From Rikenellaceae bacterium (GTDB taxonomy: Bacteria; Bacteroidota; Bacteroidia; Bacteroidales; Rikenellaceae): a stretch of DNA of 64,000 bases. Within the stretch, counting starts at the first letter, position 1; each line of letters starts with the position of its first letter. This document shows, piece by piece, positions 24,746-33,614 of the stretch. The translations under genes were made by a program, and so were the position numbers. The notes beneath the pieces were generated by a model. The model did not search any database. It was given only the letters and a program-made list of their open reading frames with translations, and was not told where the DNA came from. Where the stretch lies: assembly GCA_015059945.1 (NCBI GenBank), contig SUZJ01000001.1, positions 124,001 to 188,000 on the forward strand, in the 5' to 3' direction.

Positions 24746-25902
24746 AGTTTCGTTGTGTTTTTGTTTGTTTGGTTATTGTTTAGTTTGTCTTTTTCACTAC
24801 TTTTTGTGGGCGTGCGAGGGGTGTGCTCCTTGCGCGAGAGGCCTATGAACACTGCCGAGAGCATCGTAAACACATAGGCTTGAATGTAGGCCACCAACAG
24901 CTCCAACACCAGCATAAATACCGACAGCAGCACCGAGAAGATGGTCATCACGATATTCATTGTCGTGCCCATACTAACCGAAATGAATACCAGGCACGAG
25001 AGGGCTATCAACACCGTATGGCCTGCCAGAATGTTGGCAAACAGACGTATGGTCAGCGCAAAGGGCTTGCTGATGATGCCGAACATCTCTATTACGGGCA
25101 TAAGCGGTATGGGAAACTTCATCCACACGGGCACATCGGGCCACAATATCTCTTTCCAGTACTCCTTGTTGCCAAAGACGTTTACGGCAAAAGTTGTGGC
25201 CAGAGCCATAACCAGCGTAATGGCAATGTTGCCCGTAGTGTTGGCACCTGCGGGGAAGATGGGTATCAGTCCCATCAGGTTGTTTACGAAGATGAAAAAG
25301 AAGGCCGTAAGCAGGTAGGGCGAGTAACGCTTGTAGTCCTTGCCCACCGAGGGGCGTATAACATCATCTTCGAGGCTCATAACCAACATCTCTACCGCAC
25401 CCACAAATCCTCGTGGCACTTGGCGTATGTCGTAATTTCGGCGCTTATACCATCTGGCGCATCCCAAGATGATAACCACCAGCAGCAGCGAGTTTATCAT
25501 CAGCGCAGCGGCATTCTTGGTTAGCGACAGGTCCAAAGGTCTATATACCTCGCCCTCGGCATTGCGGGCCACAATCTTGCCCTCCCACTGCTCGCCCTCG
25601 GGGGCTATCCACAACCCCTTGTGGCTGTGGCCGTGCGCAAGGTGGCTCGATGAGAAGGCGTGCCACTCGCCCTCGTCGGTGCGGACAATGCAGAGCAGCG
25701 GCACCTCGACGTGGTGCCCCTTGACGGTACAGATATGCCAACTATAACTGTCGCCAATGTGGTCGAAAATGAGCCCCACGACATCGAGCTTCTCCTCGGC
25801 AGCAGCGTCTTCACCTTCGGCCGACTCTGCTGCGCACACACCCCAAAGCGAGGCTCCAAAGAGCATCGCTACGGTCAGGAGTATGTTACGCAACCATTTC
25901 AT
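24739..25902 (-). CDS. atpB: F1F0 ATP synthase subunit a with N-terminal exported domain
   Basis: 387 residues from the ATG at 25902. It starts with a signal-like segment (MKWLRNILLTVAMLFGASL), followed by about 110 residues of polar, His-rich periplasmic domain (AFSSSHLAHGHSHKGLW) before the five-to-six TM core. Such an extension is known for Bacteroidetes AtpB. The essential arginine is in ALTIRLFANILAGH, with the usual partner TM helices before it. A run of eight G (plus strand 25912-25919) sits just upstream of the start. An alternative start at 25971 would overlap the previous gene and lacks the signal at its N terminus. Confidence 0.95.
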   Translation of the reverse strand: MKWLRNILLTVAMLFGASLWGVCAAESAEGEDAAAEEKLDVVGLIFDHIGDSYSWHICTVKGHHVEVPLLCIVRTDEGEWHAFSSSHLAHGHSHKGLWIAPEGEQWEGKIVARNAEGEVYRPLDLSLTKNAAALMINSLLLVVIILGCARWYKRRNYDIRQVPRGFVGAVEMLVMSLEDDVIRPSVGKDYKRYSPYLLTAFFFIFVNNLMGLIPIFPAGANTTGNIAITLVMALATTFAVNVFGNKEYWKEILWPDVPVWMKFPIPLMPVIEMFGIISKPFALTIRLFANILAGHTVLIALSCLVFISVSMGTTMNIVMTIFSVLLSVFMLVLELLVAYIQAYVFTMLSAVFIGLSRKEHTPRTPTKSSEKDKLNNNQTNKNTTKLC

Positions 25903-25963
25903 CTTTCTTTCGGGGGGGGTGAGGTGGATAATATTTAGAAAATGTTGTTGTCTATTTGTCGCC

Positions 25964-26374
25964 CTATTCAAAAAACTCTTTCAACTCTTCGTCGGTGGCC
26001 TTGCTTATGGCGTTCACCACCAGAGCCTCACAAACCGAGGTGAGTATATAGAAGCCCAGCAGGTAGAGCAGCATCACATTCTTGCCGACCAAGCCGAGTT
26101 TAACCCACACGAGCATCATCACCGCCACGCCCAGGAACTTCACACCGCGCAAAATCATCGACGAGGTGATAACCCTCTGAGGTTTCATCTTGCGCTGTCG
26201 GCCCGACACAATGCAGAAGGCCACCTCGTAGATGTAGAAAAATGCGGGGCCAATCCACATCAGGGGGGTAAAACTCTCGGGCCACCACACCTTCACCATA
26301 GGCAGATTTATGCCATAGAGCACAGTTACGGCAATGAGTATATCTATTGCAACGCTTGTTTTTATCGGTTTCAT
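25964..26374 (-). CDS. Small membrane protein of the ATP synthase operon (AtpI-like position)
   Basis: 136 residues, about four hydrophobic segments (IDILIAVTVLYGINL; TPLMWIGPAFFYIYEVAFC; LGVAVMMLVWVKLGL; MLLYLLGFYILTSVCEALVV), acidic C terminus DEELKEFFE. A membrane protein at this place between atpC and atpB is a fixed feature of Bacteroidetes atp operons, comparable to AtpI, which assists c-ring assembly elsewhere. Homology to AtpI itself is not clear. It probably takes part in F0 assembly (inference). Confidence 0.75.
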   Translation of the reverse strand: MKPIKTSVAIDILIAVTVLYGINLPMVKVWWPESFTPLMWIGPAFFYIYEVAFCIVSGRQRKMKPQRVITSSMILRGVKFLGVAVMMLVWVKLGLVGKNVMLLYLLGFYILTSVCEALVVNAISKATDEELKEFFE

Positions 26375-26393
26375 AATTTTATATTTTTGTTTT

Positions 26394-26642
26394 CTACTCG
26401 GTGCAGACCGTAATGGTGTTGGCCCTCACCTCAACAAAGCCGCCACCTATCTCTATCGAGCCGCTCTGGCCCGCGGTGGTGGTGTAGCCAATCGTTCCTG
26501 CCTCGAGCGACGATATTATGGGGGCGTGGTCAGGCAGCACCACAAAGGGGGCCTTCGAGCCGGGCAAGCTCACTCGGCTCACTTGGCCCTTGTAAACGTC
26601 GCCCTCGGGGGCAACCACCCTCAACTCCATTGTCTTTGCCAT
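26394..26642 (-). CDS. atpC: F1F0 ATP synthase subunit epsilon (short form)
   Basis: 82 residues from the ATG at 26642; a GTG two codons earlier is also possible. Only the N-terminal beta-sandwich is present (MELRVVAPEGDVYKG, LPDHAPIISSLEAG, GGGFVEVRANTITV). The C-terminal inhibitory helices are absent. Short epsilons are usual in this phylum, so it is not a truncation. Confidence 0.93.
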   Translation of the reverse strand: MAKTMELRVVAPEGDVYKGQVSRVSLPGSKAPFVVLPDHAPIISSLEAGTIGYTTTAGQSGSIEIGGGFVEVRANTITVCTE

Positions 26643-26665
26643 AACCACTTGTCGATTTATCTTTG

Positions 26666-28207
<1,542 letters not shown>

Positions 28208-28248
28208 CTAAAAAAGAGTGTGTGTAGTTTTAGGGGGGCATACATTCA

Positions 28249-28278
28249 CAAATGTAGCAATTTTTTTTGAATTTGCAA
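28249..28278 (-). promoter_or_regulatory. Promoter of the ATP synthase operon
   Basis: The minus strand reads TACATTTG (28256-28249) with TTGC at about 28278, spacing about 19. The leader to atpD is about 45 nt. Confidence 0.7.
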
Positions 28279-28419
28279 TAGCTCGCCCCACCCCCTCTGG
28301 GCATCCACTGCAACAACAGAGCCACCCCCTGCACCAAACAAAAAAGCTCGCTTTGTGTTGTGGGTTTGCTGCAAATCTCTGCAAAATCGCCCGCTGTGTG
28401 CAAATTTTCCCAAAATCAT

Positions 28420-28450
28420 TTGCTTTTACCCCCGTGTTTTGTTAATTTTG
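28420..28450 (+). promoter_or_regulatory. Promoter of the paralogous lipoprotein genes
   Basis: TTTG at 28420-28423 and -7 box TAATTTTG at 28443-28450, spacing 19. ATG at 28491. Confidence 0.75.
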
Positions 28451-28490
28451 GGGTGACGATTGTAATTATTAACCACAAAAACCACAAATT

Positions 28491-29144
28491 ATGAAAGTCA
28501 AAATCAGAATAGTTGCCATAATAGCTATGGTAATCTCTTTGGCATCTTGCGACCCCAGAGAAGCTTTAGACCCTCCTTATGTATGTTTTGTAGAGGTTGA
28601 AAATGCGACCACCAACGACTTGACATTGTTAGTGGTACGTCACGGCCCAACATATGGCGATGCAGCCCCCTATGTTAGTGTATCATCGCATTGCGTTGTA
28701 AACAAGGGGGAGGTACACATTCCTAATTATTATATGGCCGAATCCTATGTTCAATGGTTAGACATCTCAAACCTATGGAAGGATCTAAACGAAACACGAT
28801 TTGTATTCTTCGAGGGGGATATTAGTGACGAACTATCCAAACTACCCATAATACAAAAAGGAGAGAGAGGTTGCACCTACGAACAGGGTGCTTGGGATGA
28901 ATATATAGAGGACAATATCATCTTTGAACTGAATGATGATGTATTCACCCCCGAACTCTGGAGGCAACGTATTCAAAATGAGCCGGAAATGGGCGATTAT
29001 TGGGTTTATTCGAGCCCCATTATGGCGACAATGACGACGGCTGGCACAAGTTTGTCTATTGGTCTTTTACCCTCACAGATGAACACTTGGCCGAGTATGC
29101 AGCAAAGAAATGAGGCCCCGAATAGCTTTTGCTATCCCATCTAA
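28491..29144 (+). pseudogene. Small lipoprotein, frameshifted near its C terminus
   Basis: The lipoprotein signal MKVKIRIVAIIAMVISLASC is followed by a domain of unknown function shared with the next gene (RFVFFEGDISDEL, IIFELNDDVFTPELW). After the C4 run at 29015-29018 the frame leaves the family pattern. The frame beginning CAT at 29018 instead gives YGDNDDGWHKFVYWSFTLTD and then EHLAEYAAKK, stop at 29111-29113, matching the paralog's YWTFTLTDEHLAEYAA. So one C appears missing, or the product is expressed with a scrambled tail of about 42 residues. A sequencing error cannot be excluded. Confidence 0.75.
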
Positions 29145-29176
29145 ATATAGTTACCAACCACAAAAACCACAAAGCT

Positions 29177-29920
29177 ATGATTACAAAATTTGTCAAGTAC
29201 GTCTTTGCCATCGCAGCAGCGCTGTCGATGTGTGCGTGTGATTTCTATGAGAGTGTTATCGCCGAGGTTGTTTTTGGTTTTACTGGTCTAACAGCAATCC
29301 CCCACAAAGACTACCCATTCCACTCCTATCCTATTGTCGAGAACGGCTCGTCGAAGGAGTTTACTTTTGTAGTTGTGTCGTCAAACTCTGTAACAAGTGA
29401 AGCCGACAATCCCAACTCCGAGCGTGTCAATGCCCAAATCGTTAGTTCGATTAGCGTTGTTGGCCCAGAGCAAAGCGATGTGTTGCTGTGGCGAACTGCA
29501 TTTGAGTCGTTGGAAGATGTGGCCATAGAACAATTTGTAACTGCGGAGAGAGCCCAAAATGTGCGTTTTGTTGCCATTGAGGGCGACGTGGCCGATGAAA
29601 TGTTTGATGCCTCTTGGTGGCAGAGGTTTGACCAATCGCTCGAAAAAGAGAGGATAATTCTCAAAGAGAGTGTTTGGAACGAACTCTTTGAGGGTAGGGT
29701 GATTTTTGAAATAACCCCCGATATGTTTGTTGCCGACAAGTGGACCAAAGAGATTTTGCCCGACCCCATTCCCGGCGACTACTTGGAGTTGACAAATAGT
29801 GCCGAATTTGGTACATACAACTTCGATGATGACAAAGACACCTTCATCTACTGGACTTTTACGCTCACAGATGAACATTTGGCCGAGTATGCCGCTACAC
29901 ACAATCAGTTGGCAGAATAA
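29177..29920 (+). CDS. Small lipoprotein, intact paralog of the preceding gene
   Basis: 247 residues from the ATG at 29177; the open frame extends upstream to 29129 but lacks homology there. The signal MITKFVKYVFAIAAALSMCAC carries the lipobox Cys. The shared domain includes VRFVAIEGDVADEMF, VIFEITPDMFVADKW and YWTFTLTDEHLAEYAA at the end. Both paralogs are preceded by the same AACCACAAAAACCACAAA leader, which points to a tandem duplication that included the 5' region. I do not recognise the family; surface or periplasmic location is inferred from the lipobox. Confidence 0.75.
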   Translation: MITKFVKYVFAIAAALSMCACDFYESVIAEVVFGFTGLTAIPHKDYPFHSYPIVENGSSKEFTFVVVSSNSVTSEADNPNSERVNAQIVSSISVVGPEQSDVLLWRTAFESLEDVAIEQFVTAERAQNVRFVAIEGDVADEMFDASWWQRFDQSLEKERIILKESVWNELFEGRVIFEITPDMFVADKWTKEILPDPIPGDYLELTNSAEFGTYNFDDDKDTFIYWTFTLTDEHLAEYAATHNQLAE

Positions 29921-29932
29921 CCACAAGTACCA

Positions 29933-29976
29933 CATAGCAGAGGGGCAAAAGCAATTGCTTTTGCCCCTCTGCTATG
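29933..29976. terminator. 44-bp perfect palindrome between convergent genes
   Basis: Perfect inverted repeat centred at 29954.5 with no unpaired loop (CATAGCAGAGGGGCAAAAGC left arm). It lies between the lipoprotein stop and the manA stop, so it probably acts as a shared terminator, although T-runs are short. Perfect loop-less palindromes of this size are unusual. Confidence 0.75.
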
Positions 29977-29994
29977 GTGATAAGAACACCTTTG

Positions 29995-30966
29995 CTACTT
30001 GATGAATATCTCCAACAGGCGGCCCTTTCCTTTGAGCACAATGTCGGTGGCCTCGGCAGGTATCAACACAGTTTCGAGCTCGTTGATGGTTTCGCTCTCG
30101 CCACAGCCCGTAATGGTAACACTGCCCTCGACACACATATAGGCCACAAAGCTGTCCAGAGGTGCGTAGTCCAGCTCGAGGGTGCCGTCGATGGCAATCA
30201 GGTTGACCGTAAACTTATCGCACGAGGTGAGCTCTTCAGCCGAGCCCATCTTGGGGTGTTTGGTTATGCGCAGACCGCTCTGGGGGGTGAGCCTAACAAC
30301 CTGAGCAGCTTGGTCAAGGTGAAGCTCACGGGGCTGACCATTGGCGTCGGGCCTATTCCAGTCGTAGATGCGGTAGGTTATATCCGAACTCTCCTGCACC
30401 TCGGCCACCACCACCCCACTGCCAATCGAGTGAACAGTGCCGGCAGGTATCAGAAAGGCATCGCCTTTTGCTACGGCAATGCGGTTGAGGTAGTTCTCGA
30501 CGGTGCCGTTCTCGACGGCTTGGTCAAACTCCTCTTCGGTGAGCGTTCGATTCCAGTCGAGGTAGATATAGCTATCGGGGGCAGCATCGACCACATACCA
30601 CATCTCGGTCTTGCCGCGCACCCCCTCGTCGGCCACAAACTCGTCGGTGGGGTGTACCTGTACGGAGAGTTGCTGGTGCGAGTCGATAAACTTGAGCAGC
30701 AGGGGAAACTCTACGCCATACTTGTCGTATACCCCGTCGCCCACAAGCTCGCCCATATAGACCTCCGTAAGCTCGGCGATGTCGTTGGCTTTGAGCATAC
30801 CGTTGGCCACGACCGACTCGCGGCCTTCGAGGCCACACAGCTCCCAGCTCTCGCCCACCATTGCGGGATTGACACCCCTGGCAGCCTTTTTGCCAGCAGA
30901 CACAAGTCTACCTCCGCCCCAGAGTACCTCTTTGAGTTGTGGTTTGAATTTTAGTGGATACAGCAT
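29995..30966 (-). CDS. manA: Mannose-6-phosphate isomerase, type I
   Basis: 323 residues. Zinc enzyme interconverting mannose-6-phosphate and fructose-6-phosphate, cytosolic; it feeds GDP-mannose and surface glycan synthesis or uses mannose. Motifs: KEVLWGGGRL at the start, GESWELCG, LLKFIDSHQQLSVQVHPTD (zinc ligands Gln and His), TEMWYVV, and PAGTVHSIG with the catalytic-site His. Length is typical of the short bacterial type I form. Single gene between convergent lipoproteins and a divergent ABC operon. Confidence 0.93.
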   Translation of the reverse strand: MLYPLKFKPQLKEVLWGGGRLVSAGKKAARGVNPAMVGESWELCGLEGRESVVANGMLKANDIAELTEVYMGELVGDGVYDKYGVEFPLLLKFIDSHQQLSVQVHPTDEFVADEGVRGKTEMWYVVDAAPDSYIYLDWNRTLTEEEFDQAVENGTVENYLNRIAVAKGDAFLIPAGTVHSIGSGVVVAEVQESSDITYRIYDWNRPDANGQPRELHLDQAAQVVRLTPQSGLRITKHPKMGSAEELTSCDKFTVNLIAIDGTLELDYAPLDSFVAYMCVEGSVTITGCGESETINELETVLIPAEATDIVLKGKGRLLEIFIK

Positions 30967-31121
30967 ATATTGTGGTTATTTACGTTCAAAAGTTATGTTA
31001 CTAACGCAGGATGTGCGGAAAAGTTGTCTTGGGGGAGCTAATTTTCCCTCGCAGCACTCCGAAATCCTGGTCAAAAATAGTTATTTTTCCACACAAGAGC
31101 ACAATGGTAGGAATAAAATAG

Positions 31122-31129
31122 TACTTTTG
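31122..31129 (+). promoter_or_regulatory. -7 box of the ABC transporter operon
   Basis: TACTTTTG matches TAnnTTTG, 25 bp before the ATG at 31155. A -33 TTG is not obvious. Confidence 0.55.
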
Positions 31130-31154
31130 TGCCTATATCAAACACAGAAAAGCA

Positions 31155-32117
31155 ATGGATACATTTCTGAAAGTCGAAAACATCACCAAGCAATTTGCGG
31201 GCCACACTGCCCTCGACAACGTGTCGTTGGAAATACCCCGAGGCAGCGTCTACGGTCTGCTGGGCCCCAACGGAGCGGGCAAAACCACGCTGATACGAAT
31301 TATCAACCGCATAACCGCACCCGACAAAGGTCGAGTACTCTTCAATGGCCACCTGCTGGCACCCCAAGACGTTGCCCACATAGGCTACCTGCCCGAGGAG
31401 CGCGGTCTGTACAAGACTATGAAGGTGGGCGAGCAGGCCATCTACTTTGCCCAGCTCAAAGGCTTGAGCCGCACCGAGGCCATTGCACGCCTGAAAAAAT
31501 GGTTCGTAAAGTTCGGCATCGAGAGCTGGTGGAACAAGAAGGTCAGCGAGCTGAGCAAGGGTATGGCCCAGAAGATTCAGTTTATCGTAACCATCCTCCA
31601 CGAGCCCGAGCTGCTCATCTTTGATGAGCCCTTCAGTGGCTTTGACCCCATAAACGCCAACCTCTTGAAGAACGAGATTTTGGCCCTGCGCGACAAGGGC
31701 GCAACCGTCATTTTCTCTACCCACAATATGTCGTCGGTAGAGGAGGTGTGCGACCACATAACCCTCATCAACAAGTCGCAGAACATCCTTAGCGGCTCGC
31801 TCGACGAGGTGCGTCGCTCACACGGTGGCAACATCTTCGAGGTAGACTTCCGAGGCAACCGCGATGAGCTTGTGGCCCGTCTGGGCTCGGCACCCTGCCG
31901 CCTGCTCGACACCTCGGTAAGCGACGACGAGGCCCTCGACAAGCACTCCTCGGCGGTGAAGCTCCACATACCCACCGACAGCGACATCCGCCCCATCGTG
32001 AGCCTCATAAACGAGGCCGTAGAGCTTCGCTCGTTCCGCGAGATTATACCCAGTATGAACGACGTATTCATTCAGGCGGTAGCCAACCACTCGGCCACCA
32101 CTGCCCAACAAAAATAA
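31155..32117 (+). CDS. ABC transporter ATP-binding protein (NatA/ABC-2 type)
   Basis: 320 residues. Walker A GPNGAGKTTL, Q-loop IGYLPEERGLYKTM, signature LSKGMAQKIQ, Walker B LLIFDEPFSGFDP, H-loop STHNM. The C-terminal about 90 residues form the DUF4162-like extension seen in NatA-type exporters. It pairs with the permease gene 25 bp downstream. Substrate unknown; NatAB members export sodium or drugs, but that cannot be read here. Confidence 0.9.
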   Translation: MDTFLKVENITKQFAGHTALDNVSLEIPRGSVYGLLGPNGAGKTTLIRIINRITAPDKGRVLFNGHLLAPQDVAHIGYLPEERGLYKTMKVGEQAIYFAQLKGLSRTEAIARLKKWFVKFGIESWWNKKVSELSKGMAQKIQFIVTILHEPELLIFDEPFSGFDPINANLLKNEILALRDKGATVIFSTHNMSSVEEVCDHITLINKSQNILSGSLDEVRRSHGGNIFEVDFRGNRDELVARLGSAPCRLLDTSVSDDEALDKHSSAVKLHIPTDSDIRPIVSLINEAVELRSFREIIPSMNDVFIQAVANHSATTAQQK

Positions 32118-32141
32118 TAGCACAACCGAGAGAGAAAGAGT

Positions 32142-33458
32142 ATGGGAAAGATTAGAATCATAGCCGCTCGCGAGTTCAACGAGCGCGTAAGGAAAAAAAG
32201 CTTTATCATCACCACCATTCTGATGCCCCTCTTCTTCGTGGCACTGATGTTTGTGCCCGCGCTGATGATGAATATCAAGAGCGACGACGTGAAAGAGGTC
32301 ATTGTGGTAGACCAGAGCGGCCTTATTGGCGACCGCCTGCAGCCCGATGGTCAGCTGACCTTCACCCCTTCGGACAGGTCGTTTGAGGAGCTGCGCAACC
32401 AGCAGAACGAGGTCTTTGGCATACTGGTCGTAGGCCAAGACATTGCCACCAACCCCTCGAACCTGCAACTCTTTGCCTACGAGTCATCGACCATCAACAT
32501 CGAGACGGCCATCACCGACCAGGTGCGCACAATCATCGAGTCCGAGAAGCTCAAAGAGTACAACATCGAGGATATCGACGCCATTTTGGAGGCCATAAAG
32601 ACCCCCGTGAGCATTCAGGTTAAGCAACTCAACGAGAGCGGCGAGGCGCAGGAGAGCTCGTCGATACTGAACATTGCGCTGGCCTATATCTTTGGCTTCC
32701 TGATATATATGTTCGTGTTCCTCTACGGCAATATGGTGTTGCAGGGCGTAATCGAGGAGAAGAGCACCAAGGTTATGGAGGTTATGGTGTCGAGTGTCAA
32801 GCCCTTCCAGCTGATGATGGGCAAGATTTTGGGCATCGCCTCGGTGGCCGTAACCCAGTTTGTCATTTGGGTGGTATTTATATTGGTAATAGGTGCGGGC
32901 GCAATGAGCCTGATTGGCGGCAGCGAGGCTGTTGCTGCGGCGGCTCAGGGTGGCGCTGGTGTAGACCCTGCGGCTCTGGGTGTGTCGATGGATAGCGAGC
33001 TGGCCTCGATAATTGCCACCGTAACTGCCCCGGGCTACCTGCTGAGGATTTTGGGCGGCTTTTTGATCTACTTTATTGGCGGCTACCTGCTCTATGCGGC
33101 AATGTTTGCGGCTGTGGGCAGCGCTGTGGATAACGAGAAGGATACCAACAACTTGCAGCTGCCTATCACTATTCCCTTGATGCTGGCTCTGTTTGTTATG
33201 CTGAGCGCAATGCAGGAGCCCCACGGCCCCTTGGCATTTTGGTTTAGTATGATACCTTTCACCTCGCCTATTGTTATGATGGTGCGCCTGCCTTATGGCG
33301 TTCCAGGGTGGGAGTTGGCCTTGTCTATTGGCCTGCTGATAGTTACATTTGTGGCTACGGTATGGCTTGCGGGTAAGATTTATAGGGTTGGCGTATTTAT
33401 GTACGGCAAGAAACCCACCTTCCGCGAGCTGCTTAAGTGGGCAAGATACAAGTACTAA
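32142..33458 (+). CDS. ABC-2 type permease (NatB-like)
   Basis: 438 residues. One N-terminal TM (about 21-46), a periplasmic domain of about 150 residues, then five TM segments from about 180 onward: IALAYIFGFLIYMFVFLYGN, FVIWVVFILVIGAGAMSLI, ILGGFLIYFIGGYLLYAAM, LALFVMLSAM and LALSIGLLIVTFVATVWLAG. The cytoplasmic loop VIEEKSTKVMEVMVSSVKPF is the ABC-2 coupling motif. It forms the exporter with the upstream ATPase. Confidence 0.9.
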   Translation: MGKIRIIAAREFNERVRKKSFIITTILMPLFFVALMFVPALMMNIKSDDVKEVIVVDQSGLIGDRLQPDGQLTFTPSDRSFEELRNQQNEVFGILVVGQDIATNPSNLQLFAYESSTINIETAITDQVRTIIESEKLKEYNIEDIDAILEAIKTPVSIQVKQLNESGEAQESSSILNIALAYIFGFLIYMFVFLYGNMVLQGVIEEKSTKVMEVMVSSVKPFQLMMGKILGIASVAVTQFVIWVVFILVIGAGAMSLIGGSEAVAAAAQGGAGVDPAALGVSMDSELASIIATVTAPGYLLRILGGFLIYFIGGYLLYAAMFAAVGSAVDNEKDTNNLQLPITIPLMLALFVMLSAMQEPHGPLAFWFSMIPFTSPIVMMVRLPYGVPGWELALSIGLLIVTFVATVWLAGKIYRVGVFMYGKKPTFRELLKWARYKY

Positions 33459-33471
33459 ATTGAAAATTTTG

Positions 33472-33499
33472 GGGGCTCCTATTCAGGAGCCCCTTTTTG
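33472..33499 (+). terminator. Terminator of the ABC operon
   Basis: GGGGCTCCT (33472-33480) / AGGAGCCCC (33485-33493), loop ATTC, then TTTTTG. Confidence 0.88.
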
Positions 33500-33502
33500 T
33501 TA

Positions 33503-33560
33503 CACCTATCACTCTTAGTGCTCCTATTACTCCTATTAAAGTCCCTAAACTCCTTAAACC
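33503..33560 (+). repeat. Degenerate 9-bp intergenic repeats
   Basis: Series of CTCCTATTA-type 9-mers (CTCTTAGTG, CTCCTATTA, CTCCTATTA, AAGTCCCTA, AACTCCTTA), related to the blocks at 16267-16297 and 57169-57260. Followed at 33597-33614 by the 7-bp ATTCTCA type. Confidence 0.55.
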
Positions 33561-33564
33561 CCCA

Positions 33565-33594
33565 CAAAAAAAGGTGCGCCCCGAAAGGCGCACC
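33565..33594 (-). terminator. Terminator of the fimbrial operon
   Basis: On the minus strand GGTGCGCC (33594-33587) pairs with GGCGCACC (33580-33573), loop TTTCGG, followed by T7. About 20 bp after the stop of the DUF4906 gene. Confidence 0.88.
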
Positions 33595-33614
33595 CTAATT
33601 CTCAATTCTCAATT

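Noticed and set aside
26394..26642. Truncated atpC
   Set aside because: Epsilon subunits of about 80 residues without the C-terminal helices are normal in Bacteroidetes.
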